This document shows positions 55,267 to 62,846 of a stretch of 64,000 bases of DNA, in pieces. The stretch's first letter is position 1; the number at the start of each line of letters is the position of its first letter. Position numbers and translations under genes: made by a program. This DNA is from Bacteroidota bacterium (GTDB lineage Bacteria; Bacteroidota; Bacteroidia; CAILMK01; JACPUW01), in the NCBI GenBank assembly GCA_016192035.1, contig JACPUW010000043.1, positions 19,044 through 83,043 of the forward strand, read 5' to 3'. The notes below the pieces were generated by a model. That model worked only from the letters and a program-made list of their open reading frames with translations. It was not told where the DNA came from and did not search any database.

Positions 55267-55331
55267 AGGGAGAATTCCCCCTCCACTGAAGGAATAGGGG
55301 TGCTGTATATGGCGGAGGCTGGGGCGGGCAC

Positions 55332-55397
55332 CTGCTTAAGTTGCTGCGTGCCCATTACAGAGAATACAAGCCCGCATATTGGCTGTTTGAAGGTCAG
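55332..55397 (+). pseudogene. Tyrosine recombinase (integrase) C-terminal fragment
   Basis: In the frame shared with the following fragment, 22 codons read LLKLLRAHYREYK then PAYWLFEGQ, the well-known segment of Xer-type/phage integrases just before the catalytic His-x-x-Arg box (usual form: LRxYxxxYxPxxWLFEGQ). The frame then joins an Rhs fragment in place at a shared CAG codon. The rest of the integrase is missing. Confidence 0.65.
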
Positions 55398-55475
55398 CAT
55401 GACGGCACCAAAAAACACAACACCGCCCACCACTACGACCTGACAGGCAACATATTGAAGATACTGGAGCGCAGC
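55395..55475 (+). pseudogene. 81-bp Rhs repeat fragment
   Basis: 81 bases match the Rhs segment at 60301-60381 with two substitutions (encoding DGTKKHNTAHHYDLTGNIL, then KILERS). Upstream and downstream sequence do not match the Rhs genes. The fragment is in frame with its neighbours on both sides. Confidence 0.85.
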
Positions 55476-55646
55476 GTAAAAATCGAAATGGAATGCATCA
55501 GCCAACGCCTAATTTAACGCAATAAAGAACTTGCTGAACGCCACGAAAAACCGCTGCCTAAATTGACACTTAGGCTGAGCGAAGTCGAAGCCAAAGGAAA
55601 TAAACACTTGGAAATGATGGGCTTTAAAATGGAAAACCCAAGATGA
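55476..55646 (+). pseudogene. hsdM (type I DNA methyltransferase) 3' fragment
   Basis: 56 codons read VKIEMECISQRLI*RNKE then LAERHEKPLPKLTLR and end KHLEMMGFKMENPR. This is the typical coiled C-terminal end of HsdM proteins (AERYxxPLPxL...HLxxMGF). One in-frame TAA replaces what should be a Gln codon (CAA). The final TGA overlaps the ATG of the following RhuM-like frame (ATGA), an operon junction that survived after the gene body was lost. Confidence 0.65.
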
Positions 55647-55918
55647 AAAATGAAATAGTCCTTTATCATTCAGGAGATATTGCAGAGCACATCGAGGTAA
55701 GACTTGATGAATATACCGTTTGGCTGCATAGAAATCAGATCGCTACACTATTTGGCAGAGATGTGAAAACTATTGGGAAACATATCAATAACGTTTTTTC
55801 TGAAGGCGAACTTGATAAAATTTCAACTGTCGCAAATTTTGCGACAGTTCAATTGTGTCCACTCCGAAAAGACCACGGCTCACATCAATACTCTAAACCC
55901 CTAAACAATTTTCCTTAG
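55643..55918 (+). pseudogene. Truncated RhuM-family gene
   Basis: 91 residues. The first ~70 (MKNEIVLYHSGDIAEHIEV, DVKTIGKHINNVFSEGELD) are the DNA-binding-like N-terminal domain of RhuM proteins, which often lie within type I restriction-modification operons. After FATVQ the sequence changes to unrelated LCPLRKDHGSHQYSK, and the frame closes near a short AACCCCTAAAC block similar to the Rhs linkers. About three quarters of the protein is missing. Confidence 0.75.
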
Positions 55919-55955
55919 ACATGGTATAATATTGACTTATATCAACTCAATTACA

Positions 55956-56795
55956 ATGAATAACGAAATAGTATTATACCGCCCAGACGAACTTGCGGAG
56001 CATATTGAAGTTAGACTCAAAGAGGACACGGTTTGGTTAAACCAGGATCAGCTGGTCAAACTTTTTCATAGAGACCAATCTGTCATTTCAAGGCATCTTA
56101 GAAACGTTTTTAACGAAGGTGAATTGGACGAAAAAAGCAATATGCAAAAAATGCATATTCCTAATTCTGATAAGCCGGTAGCATTTTTCAATCTCGATGT
56201 AATCATCTCAGTTGGCTACCGCGTAAAATCCAAACAAGGCACGCAATTCCGCATTTGGGCTACCAATGTGTTGAGGGACTATTTGTTGAAAGGCTACGCC
56301 TTGAACCAGAGAATGGACAGAATTGAGAACAACTACGACAGCCTTAGCAAAGAAGTTAAACAAATTTCCCTGCAACTCAAAACCCAGGAACTTCCCAACC
56401 ACGGTATCTTTTTCGAAGGGCAGATTTTTGATGCCTATGTGTTTGTGGCCGACATCATCAAAAAAGCCAAAACCGATATAATACTGATTGATAACTATGT
56501 GGACGAAACCGTGCTGACCTTTTTGGCAAAGCGAAAAAAGAAGGTTACCGCCACCATATTTACGAAGCAAATCTCCAAACAACTGCAATTAGACATAGAC
56601 AAACACAACAACCAATACCCGCCCATTTACCTGAAAACTTTAGTGATCAGCCACGACCGTTTTTTAATCGTTGACCGCAACGAACTCTACCACTTGGGTG
56701 CTTCCTTAAAAGATCTGGGCAAAAAATGGTTTGCCTTCTCTAAAATGGATTCACTCACAGCCGATATATTGGCAAAATTGAACAATGTAAATTGA
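55956..56795 (+). CDS. RhuM-family protein with PLD-like C-terminal region
   Basis: 279 residues from the ATG at 55956 (an ATG at 55932 is also possible). N-terminal RhuM domain (EIVLYRPDELAEHIEV, NLDVIISVGYRVKSKQG, RIWATNVLRDYLLKG) followed by a ~110-residue domain with FVADIIKKAKTDIILIDNYV and ISHDRFLIVD, which looks like half of a phospholipase-D-type fold. The family is associated with restriction-modification and mobile loci, and its role is unclear. It is complete, unlike the truncated copy just upstream. Its stop is 2 bp before the ATG of the first Rhs cassette. Confidence 0.8.
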   Translation: MNNEIVLYRPDELAEHIEVRLKEDTVWLNQDQLVKLFHRDQSVISRHLRNVFNEGELDEKSNMQKMHIPNSDKPVAFFNLDVIISVGYRVKSKQGTQFRIWATNVLRDYLLKGYALNQRMDRIENNYDSLSKEVKQISLQLKTQELPNHGIFFEGQIFDAYVFVADIIKKAKTDIILIDNYVDETVLTFLAKRKKKVTATIFTKQISKQLQLDIDKHNNQYPPIYLKTLVISHDRFLIVDRNELYHLGASLKDLGKKWFAFSKMDSLTADILAKLNNVN

Positions 56796-56797
56796 AA

Positions 56798-58618
56798 ATG
56801 GCAGATGCCAACCCCTCCCGCACCGGCACGGGCGGCAACCCGGCCCCATCATCCATGCAGGCCTATACCCGGCAGTACAGCTACGACAAAATGGGCAACA
56901 TCCTGCAACTGAAACAAACCGCCGGCAACACCTTTACCCGCAACTTCCATTATGACGGCATAAGCACCAACAACCTGCTCCACTCCATAAAAAAGGCCGA
57001 CAACACCACCGACTACGCCACATTTACCTATGATGCCAATGGCAACAAGCTCACCGCCGGCACCGAGAGAAAATACCTGTGGGGCCACGCCGACCAGCTC
57101 AAAGCCTATGTAAACCAAGCCGGTACGGGCGAACCCAGCGTATATGCCCTGTACCTATACAGCGCCGGACAAAGAGTAAAAAAGTTGGTGCGCAACAGTG
57201 GCGGAAATACCGAAACAACAGTGTATATTGATGGCGTGTTTGAACACAAATACGATGGCATCAATGCACAGAGCATTGTTAGGGTTGGCGGCGTGGCTAC
57301 GGTTAGAACCGGCTACGCTTTTGACGGCCTGTCAGGAACAAGCTACGAGTTGAGCAACCATTTGGGTTCGGTGAGCATAAGGCTTGACGGCAGCGGAGGC
57401 ATAATTGATAAGGAAGAGTACTACCCCTTTGGCGACAGCTCGGTGCGCACCTGGAGCGGCAAACGCTACCGCTACGTGGGCAAGGAGAAAGATAATGAAA
57501 GCGGGCTCTACTACTACGGGGCAAGGTACTACTCGGCATGGACCTGTAGGTTTGTAAGTGTTGATCCTTTGGCATGGGAGTATTCCCAGCTAACCCCATA
57601 TAACTATGCTGGTAACAAGCCTATAAATCATTTGGACATTGATGGGATGCAAAGTAGTGGAGGGGATGAAAAGTCTGAAAATAATAATGATAATGACAAT
57701 TCTTCTTCAGAAGAAAATAATACAGGTGAACATCCTGATAACATTGTGTTTAGCCCGGATGGAAAAAGGATTTACAACAAAGCCAGCGGAGAAAAGAATT
57801 GGGATTACGGAATTTTTAATGAAGAAACCGGAAGCTTTGATTTACACAAAATCAATTCTGAGGATGGTTTAACTAGGGACGAAATGGACGCTCAAACGAC
57901 CATTTCTGCCGTTCAAAATGAAGCCGGTTTTGTAGAAAAAAGATCTGCAGAAATCTATGATTCAATGTGGCGAAGTGAAAACTCTGGAAGTTTAGGATTG
58001 GGCACCTTACACTGGGATAGCGCAGCAAGGACAAAACAAGCTAAAGAACAGGCAACAGAAGAGTACTGGATTAAACAGTTTTCACCGTCAAGAAATACTT
58101 ATGACCGATACTTGTTTGGCATTGACCGAGGTGTCAATCAATCGATAGAGCCCGTGTATATCGAAGCAGATATTATTTTGCTATTCACAACAGCTGGAGG
58201 TGGTAATCTTTTAAAGGCAGGATTTAGAGGACTTTCTAGTGTTGGTATGAGAGCACTGGCTACAGCCAGTGGTGTAGTAAGCGGTCGCATTGGAGTTCGT
58301 GCAATTCCAGTACTTGCGATGAATAGTGGAATGGAGATCAAAATTACAGGGTGGATTGAGCAAAAAATATGGAAAGGCCTATCAAAACAAATTCAAAAAA
58401 AGTTCGCTGCGACACTTAAGAAAGGCATTGTCCCTCCAAAGGGGCATTCAGGTATTGTTAAACTAACGGAATCTGAAATTATAGAACTTGCAAAAAAGGG
58501 AATGTCAGGGTATACTCATAAAGTCAAGATACTTGGAGAAGGGGTTTCTCATTATCGAGTATATGGAACTATTATGAAAAATGGCCAGTTTGTTGGCACG
58601 AAACTTTTGAATACATGA
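56798..58618 (+). CDS. Orphan Rhs cassette 1: Rhs core with unique C-terminal tip
   Basis: 606 residues from the ATG at 56798 (a TTG at 56792 is in frame). The Rhs part starts abruptly at ANPSRTGTGG, lacks any signal or N-terminal repeats, and continues through the YD-repeat core to the RHS-associated core end (YYPFGDSSVRTWSGKRYRYV, GARYYSAWTCRFVSVDPLAW, LDIDGMQ). After codon ~285 the sequence becomes AT-rich and unlike the other cassettes: a polar DNDNSSSEENNT stretch, a hydrophobic block (EADIILLFTTAGGGNLLKAG) and a ~75-residue tail (IVKLTESEIIELAKKGM, HYRVYGTIMKNGQ), presumably the toxin. Next comes a small possible immunity gene. Confidence 0.85.
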   Translation: MADANPSRTGTGGNPAPSSMQAYTRQYSYDKMGNILQLKQTAGNTFTRNFHYDGISTNNLLHSIKKADNTTDYATFTYDANGNKLTAGTERKYLWGHADQLKAYVNQAGTGEPSVYALYLYSAGQRVKKLVRNSGGNTETTVYIDGVFEHKYDGINAQSIVRVGGVATVRTGYAFDGLSGTSYELSNHLGSVSIRLDGSGGIIDKEEYYPFGDSSVRTWSGKRYRYVGKEKDNESGLYYYGARYYSAWTCRFVSVDPLAWEYSQLTPYNYAGNKPINHLDIDGMQSSGGDEKSENNNDNDNSSSEENNTGEHPDNIVFSPDGKRIYNKASGEKNWDYGIFNEETGSFDLHKINSEDGLTRDEMDAQTTISAVQNEAGFVEKRSAEIYDSMWRSENSGSLGLGTLHWDSAARTKQAKEQATEEYWIKQFSPSRNTYDRYLFGIDRGVNQSIEPVYIEADIILLFTTAGGGNLLKAGFRGLSSVGMRALATASGVVSGRIGVRAIPVLAMNSGMEIKITGWIEQKIWKGLSKQIQKKFAATLKKGIVPPKGHSGIVKLTESEIIELAKKGMSGYTHKVKILGEGVSHYRVYGTIMKNGQFVGTKLLNT

Positions 58619-58631
58619 TTAACTTTACTTT

Positions 58632-58940
58632 ATGAAAGATTCAGTATGGAAATCATTAGAAGCTGTCGCTTTGACTGGACTAAAGGAGCTTTTACAAAAT
58701 GAACCAAATCTGTTTGCGGATTTTGGAATTGAAGATGGACAAATATCTAACTTAATATATGTCCCATATTATAGAATAATTTATGAAAAATCGCCTATCT
58801 TCCCTTCACCTAGTTATTCAATAAAAATTACTGGAGGTTTTGAATTAGATGGTGATTTACTTAAATATCCAAGATTTATCTACGAATATGTTGTTGACTC
58901 AGATTTAGAATTTGTTGATGAATTCATTGACTCGAAATAA
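58632..58940 (+). CDS. Candidate immunity protein for Rhs tip 1
   Basis: 102 residues, AT-rich like the tip before it, starting 13 bp after the tip's stop. Acidic overall (many Asp/Glu, e.g. DLEFVDEFID), which suits a protein that masks a basic toxin. No family is recognised; position and composition are the only reasons to call it immunity. Confidence 0.65.
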   Translation: MKDSVWKSLEAVALTGLKELLQNEPNLFADFGIEDGQISNLIYVPYYRIIYEKSPIFPSPSYSIKITGGFELDGDLLKYPRFIYEYVVDSDLEFVDEFIDSK

Positions 58941-58956
58941 GGGAATTTTCCAGCTA

Positions 58957-58977
58957 GGTCGCAATTGTAATGCGACC
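58957..58977. repeat. Small perfect hairpin at the cassette boundary
   Basis: GGTCGCA (58957-58963), seven-base loop, TGCGACC (58971-58977). It lies exactly between immunity gene 1 and the start of Rhs homology in cassette 2. Confidence 0.6.
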
Positions 58978-59623
58978 GCATCTTTACTACCTGCACCACT
59001 CCATAAAAAAGGCCGACAACACCACCAATTACGCCACATTTACCTATGATGCCAATGGAGACAAGCTCACAGCCGGCACCGAGAGAAAATACCTGTGGGG
59101 CCACGCCGACCAGCTCAAAGCCTATGTAAACCAGGCCGGTACGGGCGAACCATCAATCTTTGCCCAGTACCTGTACAGCGGCGGCCAAAGGGTGAAACCA
59201 GGTTTGGCGGGCAAGGCGGGCGCGGTGGATGACCTTGCCACTGCTGGAAGCAATATAGACGATGTGCCTGGGAGTGCGGTAGTTGGGGAGGGGGCTGCTA
59301 GGACGGGAGGTAGACTAGGAAATACAGCAACAAGAAGCCAAATATCTGATATTGCAGCCGAACTGAAAAGTAGAAATTATACAATCACGGGTGGAGGTGG
59401 AATTGAAGCTGAAGAATTTTTAAAACCAATAGGTGGAGGAAGAAAAGGTGGGTCGTTCCTTGATATTACAGCAACGCACCCTAATTATCCAACTTTAAGG
59501 ATTAATACTGTTGATGTACTTAAAGACGGAATTACCCCAACAGCAAGGGAATTAAGGAATGCAGCGAGAATTAGAACTCAAATTGCACCTGGCGAACATC
59601 TTTTACTAATTCCAAAAAGATAG
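58970..59623 (+). CDS. Orphan Rhs cassette 2: deleted core with unique C-terminal tip
   Basis: 217 residues, starting with a non-Rhs MRPHLYYL. Rhs homology runs only from HHSIKKADNT to LYSGGQRV (~59192), then jumps in frame to KPGLAGKAGAVDDLATAGS, which in cassette 3 lies ~360 codons further on; the middle of the core is deleted. After VVGEGAAR the tip is unique: SQISDIAAELKSRNYTITGG, KPIGGGRKGGSFLDIT, TVDVLKDGITPTARELRN, ending in HLLLIPKR. The latter order resembles restriction-enzyme-like Rhs tips, but catalytic residues are not certain. Not a functional full toxin on its own; probably a stored tip. Confidence 0.8.
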   Translation: MRPHLYYLHHSIKKADNTTNYATFTYDANGDKLTAGTERKYLWGHADQLKAYVNQAGTGEPSIFAQYLYSGGQRVKPGLAGKAGAVDDLATAGSNIDDVPGSAVVGEGAARTGGRLGNTATRSQISDIAAELKSRNYTITGGGGIEAEEFLKPIGGGRKGGSFLDITATHPNYPTLRINTVDVLKDGITPTARELRNAARIRTQIAPGEHLLLIPKR

Positions 59624-59629
59624 AAATAT

Positions 59630-60178
59630 ATGAAAAGTAGACAAATAATGTTTTTTGCAGTTTTAGAAGATATTGAACAAATACTCAAAAATATTGAAAC
59701 GACAATTGAAGTTCACTATTATAAAACTGGTTTAATGGACAGCAAAAATATTCCTAATTACAGTTCAATATTTGATACTCCTAATGTTGGAGTTGCCTTA
59801 TCAGGAGACTGGAACAGAATAGATAATTATTTAGTAATGAAAAAAGAAACATTGTTAAATATTGAAACTGTGCCTCAAAGAACTGGAGGAATAAAATTTG
59901 CAGTTGATCAACAAATGAATCAGAAATCAGTCACACTTAAACATGGTGGTATCTATAATGGTGCAGAAAATGTGATTGTTGCAGGAAGAGTTGCAACTGT
60001 TTCAGAAGATAGCGACTCAAATGAGTTGTATAAACTATTTTCAAACAAAATAAAAAAGAAGTTCAAAAAAATAGGAACTTTTTATGTAGGGAAAATAGCA
60101 GAAGAAAAGCTTAAAGAAGGTTGGCGGTTGGTAACAAATGAAAAATCACCGAGGGAGTATGATTTAACATTTAGTTGA
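59630..60178 (+). CDS. Candidate immunity protein for Rhs tip 2
   Basis: 182 residues, AT-rich, starting 6 bp after the tip's stop. Contains QIMFFAVLEDIEQILKNIE, IPNYSSIFDTPNVGVALSGD and a Lys-rich C-terminal part. Not recognised. The tight spacing and matching composition suggest the cognate immunity gene. Confidence 0.65.
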   Translation: MKSRQIMFFAVLEDIEQILKNIETTIEVHYYKTGLMDSKNIPNYSSIFDTPNVGVALSGDWNRIDNYLVMKKETLLNIETVPQRTGGIKFAVDQQMNQKSVTLKHGGIYNGAENVIVAGRVATVSEDSDSNELYKLFSNKIKKKFKKIGTFYVGKIAEEKLKEGWRLVTNEKSPREYDLTFS

Positions 60179-60182
60179 GAAT

Positions 60183-60255
60183 GCCGCTAAGGGGATACCA
60201 GAACCAACCTACATAAGCCAACCGCTAACCCCTAAACCCCCTACCTTAGCCCCAA
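60183..60255 (+). repeat. Conserved linker before cassette 3
   Basis: Nearly the same 70-95 bp sequence occurs at 63119-63214 before cassette 4. It begins GC(C/T)GCTAAGGGG and ends in a CCCTAAAC-rich tract and CCCCAAATG, the ATG being the cassette start. Confidence 0.8.
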
Positions 60256-62361
60256 ATGTCAAAGCCCGCACATATCAAAGACATAGCGCAAGTACTTGTG
60301 CAGCATGGCGGCACCAAAAAGCACAACACCGCCCACCACTACGACCTGACAGGCAACATATTGAAGATACTGGAGCGCAGCACCGATTGCGGCCTGGCGG
60401 GCACGCCCGACCAACTGGACCGCAAGTTCAGTTATGACCCTATGAACCGCCTGCTGAGTGCCACGGGCCGCGAGGCCTCCACCAACAGCGACCTGGACCT
60501 GTGGGCCAACCCCTCCCGCACCGGAACTGGCGGAAACCCAACCCCATCATCCATGCAGGCCTATACCCGCACCTATGCCTACGACAAAATGGGCAACATC
60601 ATGCAACTGAAACAAACCGCCGGCAACACCTTTACCCGCAATTTCCAATACAACAGCCTGAACGCCAACAACCTGCTCCACTCTATAAAAAAGGCCGACA
60701 ACACCACCAACTACGCCACATTTACCTACGATGCCAATGGAAACAAGCTCACAGCCGGCACCGAGAGAAAATACCTGTGGGGCCACGCCGACCAGCTCAA
60801 AGCCTATGTAAACCAAGCCGGTACGGGCGAACCATCAATCTATGCCCAGTACCTGTACAGCGGCGGCCAAAGGGCAAAAAAACTGGTACGGACCGGTGGT
60901 GGCGGCACGGAAACTACGGTTTATATTGATGGCGTTTTTGAGCACAAATACAGCGGCACCAACTCCCAAAGTATAATAAAAGTGGACGGAGTAGCCACCG
61001 TGCGCACCGGCTATGCCTTTGACGGCCTGAGCGGTACCAGCTATGAGCTGAGCAACCACTTAGGCTCCGTGAGCATAAGGCTTGACAGCAGCGGAAGCGT
61101 GATAGACAGGGAGGAGTACTACCCTTTTGGTGATAGCTCTGTGCGCACCTGGAGCGGCAAACGCTACCGCTACGTGGGCAAGGAAAAAGACGCAGAATCA
61201 GGGCTATATTATTATGGAGCAAGGTATTACAGTGCTTGGACGTGTAGGTTTATTAGCGTGGATCCGCTGGCGGGGGATTACCCGCAGTTGACTTCTTATA
61301 ATTATGCATCGAACTCCCCTGTAACCAGCTTGGATATAGACGGAATGCAAAATCCCGATGAGCCAAAGGGAGGGGGAGGCAAAGCGGAATTTGCGGAAAC
61401 GCTACCAGGAGCACCTTCAAAACCCGCAGATGGACAACAGCATAGATATAATAGTGTGGATGGGAATACATGGTCGGGAACCTGGGACACTGGTGAGGGA
61501 AAATGGGAATTGAAGGGAACCGACGAAGTCAAACTGAATGGCGTGGATATTTTTCCCAAGTATAGTTTCAAGGACAAGTTCAAAAGTTTTTCAAAGGGAT
61601 TGCTTGTAGGTTTGGCGTTTATAGCGGCCGCCGCCGCAGTGGCCATTGTAATTGGGCCTATGGTATTAGCTGGGGCATTGGCTTTAGGATTATCGGCAGC
61701 TACAATGGCCGCTATCGGAACAGCGGCCACATATGCGGGCGGGGCGGTGCTGGCTTACAGTTCATTTCAATCCCTGCGCAGCCGCGATATGATGAACCGG
61801 AAAATTAGCCAAAAAGAAGCGGCCTATAACCTGGGATTTGGGGCATCATCCTTAATGGGAGGCCCTATTGCTAAGGGGCTTAGCAAGTGGATGACCAAAG
61901 TGGTGAAACCAGGTTTGGCGGGCAAGGCAGGCGCGGTGGATGACCTTGCCACTGCTGGTAGTTCCACAGATGACCTTGCCACTGCTGGAAGCAATATAGA
62001 CGATGTGCCTGGGAGTGCGGTAGTTGGGGAGGGGGCCGCAAGGGGAAGTAAAGCCATAGTTATAGGGGAAGGAATGGGTGCAGTAAAGACAACTGCTAAG
62101 ACTTTACAATCTCAAGGAATCAATGCAAAATGGTACCAGGCTTGGTCTAAAAATTTCCCAACTAATCGATTAATGACACCAGCGGAGCTTAGTGCCGCAC
62201 AAGCTCGAGATGCAAGATGGTTAAATGCCAAAATTAATCAGGGATATAAAATATATGATATTGGTATAGATGCCACTAGAGCGACTCGATCTCCTTTCTA
62301 TCAACTAGAAAGGAGTATTCTTCAACAAAGAGGTTATCCAACAACTATAATTCCTAGATAA
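60256..62361 (+). CDS. Orphan Rhs cassette 3: longest core with unique C-terminal tip
   Basis: 701 residues. Starts mid-repeat (MSKPAHIKDIAQVLVQHGG) without a signal peptide, then YD repeats, the core end (YYPFGDSSVRTWSGKRYRYV, SLDIDGMQ), a pre-toxin section with two hydrophobic segments (GLLVGLAFIAAAAAVAIVIG and LALGLSAATMAAIGTAATYA) and the linker KPGLAGKAGAVDDLATAGS. After VVGEGAAR the tip reads KAIVIGEGMGAVKTTAKTL, AWSKNFPTNRL, ARDARWLNAKI, YKIYDIGIDATRATRS. I recall similar tips ending many Bacteroidota Rhs proteins, but not their activity. Confidence 0.88.
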   Translation: MSKPAHIKDIAQVLVQHGGTKKHNTAHHYDLTGNILKILERSTDCGLAGTPDQLDRKFSYDPMNRLLSATGREASTNSDLDLWANPSRTGTGGNPTPSSMQAYTRTYAYDKMGNIMQLKQTAGNTFTRNFQYNSLNANNLLHSIKKADNTTNYATFTYDANGNKLTAGTERKYLWGHADQLKAYVNQAGTGEPSIYAQYLYSGGQRAKKLVRTGGGGTETTVYIDGVFEHKYSGTNSQSIIKVDGVATVRTGYAFDGLSGTSYELSNHLGSVSIRLDSSGSVIDREEYYPFGDSSVRTWSGKRYRYVGKEKDAESGLYYYGARYYSAWTCRFISVDPLAGDYPQLTSYNYASNSPVTSLDIDGMQNPDEPKGGGGKAEFAETLPGAPSKPADGQQHRYNSVDGNTWSGTWDTGEGKWELKGTDEVKLNGVDIFPKYSFKDKFKSFSKGLLVGLAFIAAAAAVAIVIGPMVLAGALALGLSAATMAAIGTAATYAGGAVLAYSSFQSLRSRDMMNRKISQKEAAYNLGFGASSLMGGPIAKGLSKWMTKVVKPGLAGKAGAVDDLATAGSSTDDLATAGSNIDDVPGSAVVGEGAARGSKAIVIGEGMGAVKTTAKTLQSQGINAKWYQAWSKNFPTNRLMTPAELSAAQARDARWLNAKINQGYKIYDIGIDATRATRSPFYQLERSILQQRGYPTTIIPR
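61939..61998 (+). repeat. 30-bp in-frame tandem duplication in cassette 3 linker
   Basis: Two copies starting at 61939 and 61969, encoding DDLATAGS-x-x. Cassette 2 has only one copy (from 59228), so copy number has changed between cassettes by slippage or unequal exchange. Confidence 0.8.
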
Positions 62362-62363
62362 TT

Positions 62364-62846
62364 ATGGCAGCAAAAGATTTTGATATAATAGCTCAAGAGC
62401 AATTTAAGTTTCTCGAATCTGAATACAGTTTCAGGCTATCTAAATGTGAGAAAGAAGATTGGGGATACGAACTGATTTATCTGAATGATACGACAGGTGT
62501 CAAAATAACCTATGAGTATCGAGAAGCTTACGTTTTTATTATGCTCTATCAGCTAATAGATGGCGAATTACGAGAGAACCCAAGGAGCATTGATAATAAT
62601 ACCATTCTGCATGGATATGGACTTGATGATTTAATTAGTCTTCGTAATCCTCAAGCGTTGATTAAGCCAGCCTATAACTATGGAGAACAGTCCAAATACT
62701 ATGATGAAAAAAATGGACTGTTACTATACGTATCTGAGTTTGCTGGGAATCTAAAGAGATATGCTAAGGATGTTCTCAAGGGCGATTTTACAATTTTCCA
62801 TGAATTAGATAAAATAGTTAAAGAACGTGTTAAAAAATTTAGTTGA
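62364..62846 (+). CDS. Candidate immunity protein for Rhs tip 3
   Basis: 160 residues, AT-rich, beginning 2 bp after the tip's stop. Acidic and aromatic-rich (KFLESEYSFRLSKCEKEDWG, LHGYGLDDLISLRNP). No family recognised. Its stop overlaps the next small gene (TGATG). Confidence 0.65.
   Translation: MAAKDFDIIAQEQFKFLESEYSFRLSKCEKEDWGYELIYLNDTTGVKITYEYREAYVFIMLYQLIDGELRENPRSIDNNTILHGYGLDDLISLRNPQALIKPAYNYGEQSKYYDEKNGLLLYVSEFAGNLKRYAKDVLKGDFTIFHELDKIVKERVKKFS

Noticed and set aside
54706..55330. CRISPR-like repeats in the repeat-rich stretch
   Set aside because: Only two copies at a 93-bp offset and one short heptamer tract; no regular spacers and no cas genes.
55920..55935. TATAAT-like box before the complete RhuM gene
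   Set aside because: Matches an E. coli-type -10, not the local promoter type; cannot be supported, though it might indicate foreign origin.
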